Origin: Echinarachnius parma
Lineage: Eukaryota; Echinodermata; Echinoidea; Clypeasteroida; Echinarachniidae
DNA: 64,000 nucleotides
Direction: 5' to 3'
NCBI GenBank assembly: GCA_037951105.1
Contig: JBAMJV010009028.1
Location: 1 to 64,000 of the forward strand
Shown here: positions 50,056 to 62,943 of the stretch, in pieces
Position numbering within the stretch: position 1 is the stretch's first letter
How the letters are laid out: each line of letters begins with the position of its first letter
The notes under the pieces: model-generated
What the model was told of the DNA's origin: nothing
The model's input: only the letters and a program-made list of their open reading frames with translations
Database searches by the model: none
Program-made: the position numbers and the translations under genes

Positions 50056-52744
50056 GTAAGTGGTTTAATTCTGTAATATTTTATTGCTTGTACTACATAT
50101 TATCTTGATTTATGATAACTATATATTGGATAAATAGGGAATCATTAATCTGCTGGTATATATTTGTTTGTATTTTCATTACTAATTGTATTATAATGAA
50201 ATTATGAATTTATAATTATTATTTTATTGAACATAATTTATGTATTTAGCGCTATATAAGAAATTATATTATTATTATTTGTATATGTTATGTAATTGTT
50301 GTAATCAAGACATTTGCGAAAAAACAGCTACATTGACAACCACGCTATCCTGAGGAAATATTTTTGAATAAAGAAATTAACAAATACATGAATAGATATT
50401 GGACACTTTCATGACTATGTTGTGCTGAAGAAAGAAAATAACATTTCGGTGAACAGAAGTTGTGTACAATCATAGGACATAACTTTCATTGGATGTCATA
50501 CTTGTATCAAATATAAACACGGCCACTGAAGTTATTATCTAGATAGATAGATATATAGATATAATGGTTTATTTCAATAAAAAACATTCAAAAGTTACAA
50601 ACATTGCAAAATACATACAACGGCAGCCCAAAGGCTGAAATGTTGATGTTTATATCGAAATCAATACATTTAAATTTAAAAAAAATCATCTATATGATTG
50701 GACTAAAACATTATCATCAGTATGTATTGAATTTGACGTTTTATACAAAATATACAATTAAAATGTATCTTAGAAAATTTAGCAATCATTGTTTAATTCA
50801 AAATAAGATCATGATAAATGCTGGATTTGTTTTTTACGAAGATGAAAATGATTTTGTTAAATCGTGAAAATTATATATTTTTTTCTGGTAATAATCCTAA
50901 CAGTACGTAGCGTGGTCGGACTGATTCGGGGGCACACCAATTATTGGGGCACACTTTATATTTTCTTTATCTTTTAAAAAATGTTTCCCTTATGTGTGTT
51001 ATTGATTTTTTCTCCCCCGTAGATACGCCAATACAAACTAAACAAATTATTTATTATTGTTTGTTTGTTTGTTTGTTTTATTTCTGCATTTTTTCAAAAC
51101 AATACATAATCATAATTGTACAAAATGTATTTCAAATATTAACAATATAATTACAAGTGATAATTATACATAAAGAAAAGTACAACAAATAATTATCAAT
51201 TTGAAGTAATAAATAAAGCACATAAACGCAGGAGACCGCCATCATGAGCTGTAAGCTTGAAATCGATGGCGGCCTCATCATGCTCATAGGGACAATCAGC
51301 GACACAAACTAATGCTTTTGTGTAGTATGCATGACTTTGATCAGATGGGTGCAGTGCAAGTGCATGTGCAAGTGCATGTGCAAGTGGAAGTTCAATCAAA
51401 TAGAATTCCGGTTATGTATTCTCAAAGGAGGTTTGGCGAAGGTTTGTAACAAACCCCGATTTATCTGCGTCATATTACGTCACTTAGACCTTCGTTCAGA
51501 CCATAGACTGAAATCCCATTTCACAAAGGAGGTTTGAAGGAAATCCGAGATTTATATACGTCATCAGAAGCGAAAATTACAGTCTGCTCAAAGGGGTAGT
51601 CTGTAAATCTCACAAACCTTAGACTGAGACTATTGACCAATCAGGATTCAGGATTTTGAGCAGCAAAATATTCTCGGCTGAAAGATTTACCGCCAAAACA
51701 AGCCACGAAAAGTTTGTCTGAACTATTATTGTGCTGCTGAAAATTTGGTTTCCTTCCATAAATTCGTAAGTATATAATCTGTTTTTAGAGTTTGAATCCA
51801 TACTTTTCGCTTTATTGACATGCACATGTGTGATATACTGTATAACTGTCCATTTTCAGTGAAAATTCATGCCTTTCCGAACGACGACCTACTGTGTCGT
51901 TCGTCTAGATTCAGTTGACTTGCCCCACGTATGCTAATTTGTGTTGTATTTCTTATATGACAAGAACACACTAGCAAAGCCAATCAAATGATTTATGTCT
52001 GACACGTTTTTTTTTTCTTCTGAAGAAGAATGCAGCCTTCATTTCCCAAATAAAATGGACACTGACAGTGTGGTGTAATATTCATTATTTATGTTGACTA
52101 GACTATCGATTTTGCACACAAAAGTTTCATATTTTTTCAAAGTGTCGACTGTTGTACTCGAGACGTAGGATCAACTAAATTACTGAACTGTAACTTGTAA
52201 AGTGTAAGTGTAAGTGTAACCTCAATGAAAAAAGCATTAGAATACTCCCACTATAAATCTGAGACTGAGGATTTGTTGTATTAAAACATTTTCATTTAAT
52301 TTTTCTAATAAAACTCACAATTTATGTGATATATTACTTAGCCCAATTCCGTAACCATGACCATGTCCAGGGCCAGGCCCAGTCAACTGGACCAATTTAC
52401 TATACTAGTAGATGTGGTCCAGGCATGAGTCATGACTTCAGAGTTGAGTGACAAATTGTCATCAACAATAAATTCTTCCCCGAGTACGGTAGTCTTGAAA
52501 CTTCGCGCTGCCATTGACTTCACACGCATTCCTGTGTAGCAAACTTTAACATGCAGTTTAATGCAAGTGTGAAGTCTGAAGATGCAACATGTTGTGCACG
52601 TTATTATCATTCTTAAGTTAACTTGTTACACAGGCCACAGCGTTGTCAAGCTTTGTAAAAATTCTACGGCTGGGGATTGCGGAATCTGAAAGTAAATTTG
52701 AAGGGAAGGTCAAATAAGATTAAAGTGGCATTTTGCGCAGCCTT
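50056..52744. other. Intronic/intergenic DNA with repeat fragments
   Basis: It holds LINE-UTR-like text (50560-50650; 51055-51320 with (TTTG)n), fragments of the AAGGAGGTTTG hairpin family (51415-51545), and a CATGTGCAAGTG mini-repeat (51355-51388). No clear exon. Confidence 0.35.
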
Positions 52745-53155
52745 TCGATAACAATAAATCTGTTCTCATGGAAGGATTTCAATTAATTTGCTGATTCTTC
52801 CTCCATAATCAGTGGATTGGTCGGGCCAGTGTGTGAAATAATTTATTTCCCTTTTCTGGTACTGGCCCCAAATTTTTATTTAAAAAGTGAACTTATTACT
52901 TTTCAAAATATCACTCTTTCCTGATCAAACATGTCAATTATATTTATAGTGAAGCATGGAAAACAAGATTTTTCTAATTTTGTCAAACCGCCAGTCGGAT
53001 TAAAAATTATGCTTGCCTGATCGGGCCACCAAAATATGATCATAATGATGACTAAGTTATAGTTATACATTTTTGCTGGCCCGAAATGCAATTTCACTGG
53101 CAAGCCAAATACCCTTGGTTGGGCCAGCAGGCCAGTGTAACCCTGACTATATTTT
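52745..53155. repeat. GGCCAGT interspersed repeat
   Basis: GGGCCAGTGTGTGAAATAAT, ATATCACTCTTTCCTGATCAAAC, GCTTGCCTGATCGGGCCACC and TGGCCCGAAATGCAATTTCACTGGC. It is the same family as 53687-54235. Confidence 0.75.
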
Positions 53156-53264
53156 GGACTTTGGACTTTGGACTTGGAGCTCAAATTAAAAATGAAATAG
53201 AAAATTACATGACTCATCAATAAAAAGTAAACATTTTTTTCTTTCATTTTCATCTTCCCTCAAG

Positions 53265-53450
53265 GCTCCACTAAAGATGGCAGATCAGATGAACAATTTA
53301 CGATTCTTGGATCAGCATGAAGAACTTAAACTAAGTCTGAGAGTGGGAAGAAGTGGCTTGAGCTCAACCTGGCAGAGGCCTCCACGATCGAGGAGACCCA
53401 GACTTAGCCTAAGACTAGAGAGCTACGAGGATGAACCCTTAGACTATATG
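53265..53450 (+). CDS. Unknown gene exon 1
   Basis: CTTCCCTCAAG acceptor, then GCTCCACTAAAG and ATGG (A at -3, G at +4). Fifty-eight codons end YEDEPLDYM before GTATTT. The 12 bases before ATG stay in frame, so an upstream coding exon (50029) is possible. Confidence 0.55.
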
Positions 53451-56400
53451 GTATTTTAAAAATTTAAAATTAACCCTTTGCCTTTGGCTTTGATTGTTGT
53501 ACTTGTAATTATAGAATTCAAATTGCCGCAAAATATAACATGCACGGCTCAACACATACTTTTTTTTCAGTGGTCCATTCGGGCCAGTGAAATCATTTCT
53601 TCCCCCGTTTTGGTGACACGAAAAAGAAATTTACTGGGCCCAAAAGGTTGTTTCATTCATAAGTAAACTGATTACTATTAGCAAGGCTTGACACTCGCAC
53701 TGGCCCGGGGCCAGTGAAATTGCACTTGGGGCCAGCAAAATGTATAAAACTCAGTTTTTGGTGGCCCGATCGGGCAAGCAGATTTTCAACCCGACATTGA
53801 CAAAATGAAAATATCTTGTTTTCTTTTATGTCATGCTTCATCTGTAATCACATGTTTGATATTTGGAAAGAGTGATATTTTGAATAGTAAAAAGCTTACT
53901 CATAAAATACAATTTTGGGCCAGTAAATTTTCTTTTGGGCCACCAGAATAGGGAAAGATCTATTTTACTGGCCTGACCGGGCCAGTGACTAAAAAGGTGA
54001 TTGTGGAGACCTGCTATTAGAAAATATCACTCTTTCCTGATCAAAACTGTAATTATAGAATATAGATGAATTATGACATGGAGCTTGGAAGAAAATCAGA
54101 CTTTTCTAATTTTGTCAATGTTGGATAGAAAACCTGCTTGCCCATTTGGGACACCAAAATATAATTCTTATACATTCTTACTGGCCCGAAAGTGCAATCT
54201 TACTGGCCCCAGGCCAGCGGGCCAGTGCCCTGTACATGCCCTGTACATGTACACCTCCCTTACTCCCTTTCACCCTGTGACTACAGTGACTGTACAGTGA
54301 CTGTAGTAACTTGTATTGACTATTGTTTTAGCCATTTTTTACTATTAAAAAAAACCCTTGCCATATATGCACATAGACTAGAGCTACATGTAGATCAACA
54401 CATCTGGCGCTTTCATGGCCTCTTTTACATTTTTACTGAAATATTTTACTGTTGGCCCAGGCTTCTAGCTAGATTTGTTGATCATGCAATTGGCTAAAGT
54501 TTAGACATACCAGGGTACGTCAATATGTCTACACTCTACAGTCTTGGTTGAGAATGCAATTAACAATTGTATGTTAATCAACTATCTCTATTTCATACAA
54601 TTTATCAGCTGCTGGGTATGAGTGATTGCTTTCTTCTTCTTTTTCCCCATTTCATCATGCAGTGGTTTGCACTTTTCAAGGATAACATACAGTGGGACTA
54701 TAAATTCTCTTGAATTTCAGTGGCATATGCTTATCTGTTTATTTTATTTTCATTTTTTTTTCTTCAGGGAATCAGTACTATTCTAGAGGATGCATGTTGA
54801 TGAGGCTCAAATGGCACAGTCATCTGTTTGGCGAGTCAAAAACGGATGGCAGAAGCTGTTGCAAGACCAACAGGAACCATGATGGAGATCAAGCCCTGTA
54901 CGTCCTTAAAGGGACTTAGTAACATTGTCCAAATCCTCAAAATAAAATTGTAATTCTAGCGGTTCCTTTATACCTTGTTGTATTCGTATTAACAATAAAA
55001 TCATGGGACAGCTTTCGGTTTTTCAAATTTCCCTTTCATTACAAAGATATGTATGATTGAAGTATTTAGATAAGAAAATCTCCGGGCGAGATTTTCATCC
55101 CTGTACAAAGTGAATGCAGTGAGTTGGTGAATATCACCCAATATCACTTTGCATTTTCGCTCATTACTTGGCCATACATTGTCCATTTGACCTGAAATTT
55201 TCACACAATACCCTGAGGACATATGAGATAACAACAGTATACATTGCATCAACCATTCATCAGTTTTTGCACATCTCAACAAAGTTACTAGATCCCTTTA
55301 ATATCAAGAACAGGTTCTCTGTCAGTGTTCAGGTGCGAATAAAGATAACATTGTTTGTCATATGAAAATGGTCACTGCCAGAGCAGTAAAATAAAAATCA
55401 TGTAACTACTGATCAAATTAATTATAAATGTTTACAACATTTGCTATCCTTGGCAATGAGAATGAAGTTTACATTGTTTATCTTTAACCAAATATAATTG
55501 CCTGGCCACTTTGTGAGTTTTTATCAAGGCTTGTGTATCTTTTGATACTGAATTTGCAAAAATCGTAATTAATGTTATGAAGTCATTGGACCTTTCATCT
55601 CTGCATATTTCTTACAAATATATAACATCAGTTATGTGGTAATTGTTTTGTTATTGTAGATGTGTGTCTTGTTTGAGGGTTGAAACAGTAAATAATTAGT
55701 TAGAAATCAAGTAAATCAATATGTAATGTACAAGTTACAAACAGACAATAATGTCTTTCGAAACAATACCACACGAGGAATATCAGGATCTTGCAATTTT
55801 GTTTTTGTATTAATATCCCAACTACTAGTTGATAACCAATGATCAATTAATCAAAATGTATTATTCATGAGCAAAATTGAACAATTTCCTTACTGGCATG
55901 ATTAATCACCATTTATATGTTAATGTGTTGACAAAATAATAATCTATAAAATTATCTTTATTTGAAAAAATAGTGAAATTTAATGTATTAATCAGGCAAA
56001 ATTGTATTTGATTTTTCATATTGACAGGTTCCTATCGCTGCAAAGCTTTCGAGGTGGCAGGAGGTCTGCAAAGCTAGGATTTTGTATGAGAGCTTTGAAT
56101 TGGCAGATAGCTTGAGACCAGGGCAGATTTGCTGCTTGGAGGTGGAGGAAAGGTAGACTAATTCTTTATGTGAAAACATGTATTTGTTATGTTTCTTCCT
56201 TAATCCTTATTCATTGTTATACTTTGGACAATCTGTAACATTCAAGGAATGTTCATTGTAAAAAAGTTGCACTGCATATTTTTGTTGGTAATTCCTGTAA
56301 ATAAGCTAATGTGTTCTGAATTTCAGTTCACAAATGTTTCTAATATCTAAATGCAACTTGATTAGTTTTGCTGTAAAGTGTTCCTCATATTTTTGTACAA

Positions 56401-56574
56401 GTGACACAAGATATCATTGCTGATTTTGTGTACAAAACATCCAGTGTATCCTCTATAGTATTCACCCCCAAAAGGTATTATTGTAATTATTTATATTGTT
56501 TTTTTTCTCTTCCCCCCACCCCTCCCCTCTCTCTTAATCCCTTTCGATTTTGCAGGTATACATTCTCTCCATGA
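53265..56574 (+). CDS. Unknown small protein gene, 4 exons, exon 2 split by MITE
   Basis: Exons 53265(ATG 53277)-53450, 54776-55332 (interrupted by an element at 54910-55297), 56028-56152 and 56556-56574. Setting the element aside, phases agree and the product is about 160 aa. As it stands, the frame stops seven bases into the element (YVLKGT*). Exon 1 gives MADQMNNLRFLDQHEELKLS and a basic stretch WQRPPRSRRPRLSLRLES. Exon 3 gives VPIAAKLSRWQEVCKARILY, ESFELADSLRPGQICCLEVE. I do not recognise the family: no signal peptide in this form, no helix, and Cys only in the second half. Exon 2 acceptor choice (54768, 54776 or 54787) is uncertain; 54776 keeps phase. Confidence 0.5.
53687..54235. repeat. 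Inverted pair of GGCCAGT repeats
   Basis: The left arm (53687-53880: CACTGGCCCGGGGCCAGTG..GGCCCGATCGGGCAAGCAG..AAATATC) and right arm (54010-54235: AAAATATCACTCTTTCC..ACCTGCTTGCCC..GGCCAGCGGGCCAGTG) are inverted around ~120 bases. It lies in intron 1 of the unknown gene. Confidence 0.8.
54776..55332 (+). CDS. Unknown gene exon 2, disrupted
   Basis: 54776-54909 encodes YYSRGCMLMRLKWHSHLFGE, SKTDGRSCCKTNRNHDGDQA, LYVL. After the element, 55302-55332 resumes NIKNRFSVSVQ and a GTGCGA donor. The two parts total 165 bases, exactly 55 codons, and leave phase 0 for exon 3. Confidence 0.55.
54910..55297. mobile_element. TTAA MITE inside an exon
   Basis: TTAA at 54906-54909 and 55298-55301; ends AGGGACTTAGTAACATTGTC and CAAAGTTACTAGATCCCT are inverted. 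It is 388 bp. Relatives are at 28375-28758 and 36226-36832. Confidence 0.9.
56028..56152 (+). CDS. Unknown gene exon 3
   Basis: TTGACAG | GTTCC ... GAGGAAAG | GTAGAC. Only one phase is open. It encodes 41 codons of mixed charged and hydrophobic residues with helix-like RWQEVCKARILYESFELADS. Confidence 0.6.
56556..56574 (+). CDS. Unknown gene terminal exon
   Basis: CTTTCGATTTTGCAG acceptor after a C/T-rich tract. It adds (R)YTFSP then TGA. If unspliced, the frame would stop two codons earlier at TAG, so this exon matters little to the product. Confidence 0.45.
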
Positions 56575-58640
56575 TGCCATTTTTTCGCTCTGAAGGTGAA
56601 CCACAGATGCCCTAACACTCTAACACTGGCCACAAAAAAGGGAGATGCAAGGAGGTTCCGCGCCTCAAAAATGTGTTGTGGCTCACTCGTTTCTATGAAA
56701 CAGGCCGATCATGGAGGAGATATGTTGTCCAAATGTCCCAGTAGTTTTCTGCAACAAGTATGTGAAGGTATATGAAGAATACGATATTATTTAAGTTCTT
56801 CAAGCAGGTTTTTCCAGCAATGTTATATTAACGCTGGCAACAAGTAGATTAGCAAGTCAGTTAATAACTCATTAGCAGGTAGTAATAACTATTCCTGCTC
56901 TGGACCATGATCACGATCTCGATAACCATCTCGAGCACGATCGCGATCACCCTGTGCGGCGTACAAAGTTCGATCAACTTTCTCAGGAGCACGATCTCGA
57001 TAACCATCTCGAGCACGATCTCATAACGTCAGAATCAAATTTTTGAAAATCTACCAACATGGTTTTAAATTTGGTTCTCTTGATCTCTTTATTGAATAAT
57101 CATTTTAACCAAACATCACATTCACACTTTGTTGGTTGATAAAGAGAAGGTCGTTAAGTCAGTTTTGTTCATCAGAGATAATTGTTCTAATTAATATTTC
57201 CAAAATGAGAACATGCATGTAATCTCGATTTAGCCAAAAATCGACTTCACACCCTTCTTACTCTCACCCCACAAATTGTTGATAAAACAGGGGTTGAAAT
57301 GCGAGGTGTTTTGAGGGCGCTCTCTCATGTTAACAGCTGCTTTTTTAATCAAAACCACCCTATAACTTAACCGTGGATGTTTTATTACCATTTTGGTAAT
57401 TATGAACTCTGTATGCTTTCAAGAACACAATTCATTCTGAAGTAAATGGTGGATGTCATAGATTTCACATATGTGAATTATTATTTGCATTGTTAATATC
57501 CCATAGACTACTGATTGACTGTGATTAATTGTGCTAATACAATTTTTGTTTTTGTACATGTACTAACATACTTGCTTACTGCGTGCACAAAAAAAACCTT
57601 AAATTGAACATTTAGCTCATCTGAATTATGTAACAATCCAATTCAACTGTTATGTTTTATCTATGAATAATGACAAAACATGTTCATGTCAAATTCCCCA
57701 GCATTGTAAACAAAATTTAAAAAGCACATTTCCTTGAGGTAAACAAGTTGTGATTCTATTTGTATTGTGCATAATTTGACCTTTGAATATGAATAGATTA
57801 TATTAAAATCTGTATATTTATCAATTATACTAAACATAGAACAAAAAGTAAATTCCCATAACAATTATGTATTATACATGTACAGCTATGAATTACATTT
57901 TTGATAAAATCCGAGATATTCATGTCTTCATTGTTGTGAAATATTACATGCATATCAAATGCATTGATTATGGTTTTTGAAAAATGCTGTTTTAAATGCA
58001 TTTTTTAGATTGTATAGTACAATTTTAAATCTCTAAATTGTAACTGAACAACTAATTATACTACTTTTGCGAATTTCTGAGAAGAAAAAAAACACCATTT
58101 GTCTTTATGTTCATGAGGTAATGGATACCTTATATTTGTACACATGTTTTTCATTTCTACTATTATAGTTTTTGCCTGACAGCATTTGAAACAATATTTA
58201 GCTTTGAAATCATGAGGGGTTGCTTGGGGGGGGGGGGGGGTTCTTTGTGCTAGGTTAAGTTGATGGGTATTTGATGCCCCTTTGACAGTATTTGCAATTT
58301 AATGTTCTAGATTAAATTAAAAAGAGATCACAATATTTAAGATAAGTAAATTTAATAACCAATATCGTGTTATGTATCATTTACTTGTCAAGAAAAGCTG
58401 TTTGTATAGTGGTTATTGTATAAAATAAGTCATAGAGAATGTTCATGTAATAAATCTATAATATGAGTATTTGAATTTTCTTCATCCATTTGTGTGTATT
58501 TCTAGATTTACTTTTTGCTAATAGAGTTATAAGTACAGCCTTCCAGAACAATACTCTAAAGGAAATAATATTTAATCAAATATCTTCCAACCTATTAAAT
58601 GCATAGTAAAATATTTAAAAATAGATATCAACTAAAATAA
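56575..58640. other. Unannotated AT-rich DNA
   Basis: Contains a duplicated CACGATCTCGATAACCATCT CGAGCACGATC unit (56910-57020) and a G(16) run (58226). No gene is seen. Confidence 0.4.
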
Positions 58641-58659
58641 ATGTATGTGCACTGTCCCT

Positions 58660-59100
58660 TTTTGATGTGTGTGTGTGTGCATGCGTGTATATTTTGTATA
58701 AATATGTTTGTATTTATGTGTGTGTGTGTGTGTGCATGTGTGCATGGTGTGTATGTGTGCGTGTATTTGTATAAATGTGTTTGTATTTACGTGTGTGTGT
58801 TTGCATGATTGTGTCCGTGCATTTATGTCTGTTGCAGGGTTTAAAACAAATACAATAACACAAAATAATGTAATATACTCATTAGAAGCAAAAAAACAAC
58901 TTATCCCTGAGAAAATACACAAATATAAATTCACAAAGTAGGTTATACCAGATAAGGGAGTCAAATAAATTAAATTTGAATTTATTTCCACAGTTGTTTG
59001 CGTGTGTGTGTGTATGTGTGTATAATGTTTCTGCTTGAGTATGTGTTTGCGTATATTTATGTGTGTGTGTGTGTGTGTATGTGTTTGCGTATTATGATTG
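58660..59100. repeat. (TG)n microsatellite cluster
   Basis: TGTGTG/TGCATG/TGTATT mixtures (58662-58830 and 59000-59095), with duplicated GTATATTTTGTATAAATATG-type units. The long minus-strand Thr-His open frame here is an artefact. Confidence 0.9.
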
Positions 59101-60570
59101 TATCGTGAAACATTCCCGAGAAATTGAAACAAAATATATAGTTTTGTTATGAAGAAAGGAAACAGATATATGCCTAACAACCAACTTCCAGTGAAAAAGT
59201 GAGTAATATTCACTTGTAAATAATTTTCTTCAAATACTAAAGAAATGGCCGGGTCATAATCAAATCTTAATTGAAAAACAACCAAAACAAGTAAACTTGT
59301 TGAGAAAGAATTCAAGAGAAAGTGGATTATAAATCAACGTCAACAAAATAATGTGGCGCAGATCAGATAATAATAAATAAATCTGTCTTGATCACATCAC
59401 ATAGTCCTTCTTTTCCTTACTAAGTTTACACTTAATTATTTGTTTTGACATATTAGTAAATGCTTTATCCATCTGAAGTTTGGCTAAGGATCGGCGGAGG
59501 GAACAAAAAAACAAAGATAACGCAGTGACGTAGTTGTGTGGTTCACAAGTATAACACAATTGTAAGTACGTGGGACACGTGTAACACAAGTTCTGTGACG
59601 GCGCGCTGGTTTTATTCGACTCGATTCATGCAAATACATTTACAAAGTTGATTTTAGAGATGAATAATTTATATTATTTATTAGAATGTTCAGTAACATC
59701 TCCAGGTTGTACTAAGATTGCTCAGATCAACTGTTTTTTCCATTATTTACATTTAACCGTGGTCTTTGAAAATAATATCAAAGGGTCTGCAGGTTAAGAC
59801 TAGATTCACGAACCGAAGTCTGTCGACAGACCGAGAAAATGAAGGTTTGTGAAATCTTTCGTTTCAGAAACGGAATGGTGGACTGTCCTCAGTCCGGGGA
59901 TTGTACAAACCTTAGACTGAACAAACCCCGGTTTGTCACAAACCTCCTTTGAGAATACGGGCCAATAAGTTTGGGGTTTAACTAAAAAATAAAATAAATA
60001 TGTTTACATTTATATATAAGAGACAATGTTTAGTGAGTTACGACTCTGTATAGTGATACAAGGTGACGCTTTAATGTTGCTTTAAATGAATAGAGGGTCA
60101 GGCATGATTTGATTATATTCGGTAAATTATTCCATAAATCCATTATTCGATTATATTTGAAAACAGGACAATGTAAAAAATATTATTCGCCAAATATGAT
60201 GGCAATTTGTACTTCTATTCGTAATTTCAATAGTCATCTAAACAAGTATTACAATTACAATTGCATTACAATTTCTAAATTTGGATGGAGTATTTTTGAA
60301 ATTAATAAATGCTTTAAAATGTGAAATATAATATATTTTCGCCATTTCACTCTAGCTATTAATAGGATATTAGACGTTATGTTGGTATAATGATGCTAGT
60401 CTCATTATTAATATCAAATAACAAACGGTTTCATTATTTAATTCTCCAATTATTAGAGGTTGTATTGCTTTACGTACATTTATTATAGTGTTAATCTCAT
60501 TTAATGAGACATAATATAAAATGGCAAAATATGACGTTAATAAACTCTCCTGTCATTTGTATTATTACAG
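59101..60570. other. Unannotated DNA with hairpin-family fragment
   Basis: 59815-59963 (CGAACCGAAGTCTGTCGAC..ACAAACCTCCTTTGAGAATACGGGCC) is a relative of the 36485 palindrome. A CpG-richer patch lies at 59480-59630. No gene is assigned. Confidence 0.4.
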
Positions 60571-60607
60571 CTTTCGTGGATAGGTATCGCATGTGTTATG
60601 CAAGTTG
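60571..60607 (+). CDS. Candidate mini-exon LSWIGIACVMQV
   Basis: TATTATTACAG acceptor and GTAAGTTAA donor bracket 37 bases coding LSWIGIACVMQV plus one base. It is hydrophobic, as the core of a signal peptide. It would join in phase 0 to MARLSAIKL (50029). No following exon was recognised before 64000. Confidence 0.3.
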
Positions 60608-62907
60608 GTAAGTTAACTCTATGAATTATAATTTTGTATTATTTTCTGTAATTAATAGAGTTGTATCATAATGCATAGAGGGCTGCACCCCCCCCCCCCC
60701 CCCGAGAGTTTTAAATGTGAATATTCGTGCAAAAAGTACCTAGATTTCGAGCAAAATTATTTCACGTTCGGGCCAAAAAACAGCAACATTCGGGCATGTA
60801 TGTCCCAGAGAGAATGGTACAGTTGGAAAATAATTGTTTACGGTATGAGGGTGATTTAGAAAATATGCATATTTGGTATCATATTAAAGAGAAATAATCA
60901 GGCTTCCTGATCCTGAGGATTTTTATTTCAGCTTAACTGGGTTTTGTAAGTCGTGAGATCTGGTCGTTTGTGTGCAGTACATCGAAATCCACTTTGTGCC
61001 AATTTAAGTTCCGTGCATTACATGATTTACCAAAACGTAATATTTTCAGAGCAAAAAAGTGTAGAATGTATGAAGTCAGTGACGACATGTACTGTATGGC
61101 GTAATGAGCCCAAACCTTTTTTTATTTGGGGGGGGGGGTAGAAAAATCCCCATCACCATAATGGCAGGTTCGCCAACTTTGAGCAGGTGGTGAGTGTGAG
61201 ACTTTGCGAGGGAGCGAAGCGAGCAAGCCCGAAGGAACTAAGCGGCTGAGCAGGGGGGAAATGTGTGGGAGTGGGGTGTCCCCGCTCCCACGGTAGTGAG
61301 CTTTTTAATTTTTGGGACTTGAATTGTGCAATTTGGTGCATACCTAGGAAGGAAATTCGGACTTGATGCCGTGTACTATAAATGTGTCATGTTTCTACCG
61401 ACTGGGAAAAGGTAAACAATTTTTCATTAAGAAAACATAATTATCAAATATGCACCCCAAAAAATTATATTTGCAGTGACAAACGCAGTTCAAACGTTGC
61501 ACAAATTGTGCCACAGTATGTATGATACAACAACATTAACAAGGTATTCCAGAGATTAGACAAGACCGATTCCCGAGGGAGCGAAGCAAACGAGAGATTA
61601 TGCAATCTGGTGCATACCTAGGAAGGAAATTTGACATGACATAAAGTAGAATCTGAGTTATCATGTTTCAAGAAATACCCTTTTTTAATCACTGGTATCG
61701 AATAAGAAATAACCCATGTTTTAATTTTATTTTGGAGGGGCAACTGCCCCCCCCCCCCCCCTCCCTCCACCAGTACGCCAGTGGATGAAGCAATTATTAA
61801 ATTGGCTAAATATGATGCTTAAATATGTTGTTACCATTACCTGAATTCTATTTTAATGGATTTCAGGCCATTTGTTGAATCAACAGAGGCTTTACAAAAT
61901 CTTCAAAGATTCGTCTACTGAAGTAGTGTTTGGTCATTAATGCGTGTTAGTACAATGGGAGCCTTTAGTACACTCTAACATCAGTTATTCCTTTGAGGGA
62001 AGACTGTTTATGATCTCAAAATTCAAACATAAAACCTGACAAATGTCTTCAATCGATTCCAGTAACAGCAACAAGGCAAACGCCTTCGGTTTTGCGACAC
62101 CATTAGGAACTGTCAAAATTGCTAGGAATTTCAGGCAATCAAAATCCTGAAGCAAGTAAATTTGGAAGAACTCTATCCAGAAAACTCGCTTTTTATGGAG
62201 ATCTTACCATATTTAACCATTGTTAACCCTTCCAACATCAGCAGTGACTAATCTATTTGTAATCTAGCCATCGTTATTATTTCATAATTCTTAGTGAGAA
62301 GACCAGATGTGTGCAATATATATGCATCGTCATTTTCAGTGCAAATACGAAAAACGGCACAAATGGGTTTTTGTATAATCGTATACAATCAGACATAATT
62401 CCGGATCCACTGAAGGGAAATACGTCAAACAAAAAGCATCTGGAATCACAAATTACTCTTACCCCTAAATATGGAACCAAATATGTATATTTTTCGAATT
62501 ACCTTCATACCTTACCATTTTTTTCTGGGACATGATAATAATACAGGTTACTTATATAGCGATATTCACAACGTATCATAGCGCTTACAAATATAACTAG
62601 TATTAATACACAAAAAATAACAAAATACCCATACAGGCACACACCTAAACAAATTAATAAAAAAAATAAAAAAACATTATATTTCAAACTCATCAGATAT
62701 TATGGTTCCTGGTAAAATATTTTCCCCTGATTTAGAAAACATTACATTATGTGGTATTTATTAACTGACCTCGTTATTTTGTAATCACATGATAACAAAA
62801 TTAAAACATTTACAAAAACAATAAAGGTCAATGCATGAAACTAGGTGACTGTCCTGAATATTGCTCCATTAAAGATGTTGAACCATGAGCGTACGGGCAT
62901 ATTTTTC

Positions 62908-62943
<36 letters not shown>

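Noticed and set aside
54787-54884. Alternative exon 2 frame (MHVDEAQMAQSSVWRVKNG..)
   Set aside because: It reads well from the acceptor at 54786 but hits TGA at 54882 and cannot reach exon 3 in frame; the 54776 frame continues across the MITE and fits both neighbours.
58632-59315. 227-codon minus-strand open frame with Thr-His runs
   Set aside because: Most of it is translated (TG)n microsatellite; the rest is AT-rich without family resemblance.
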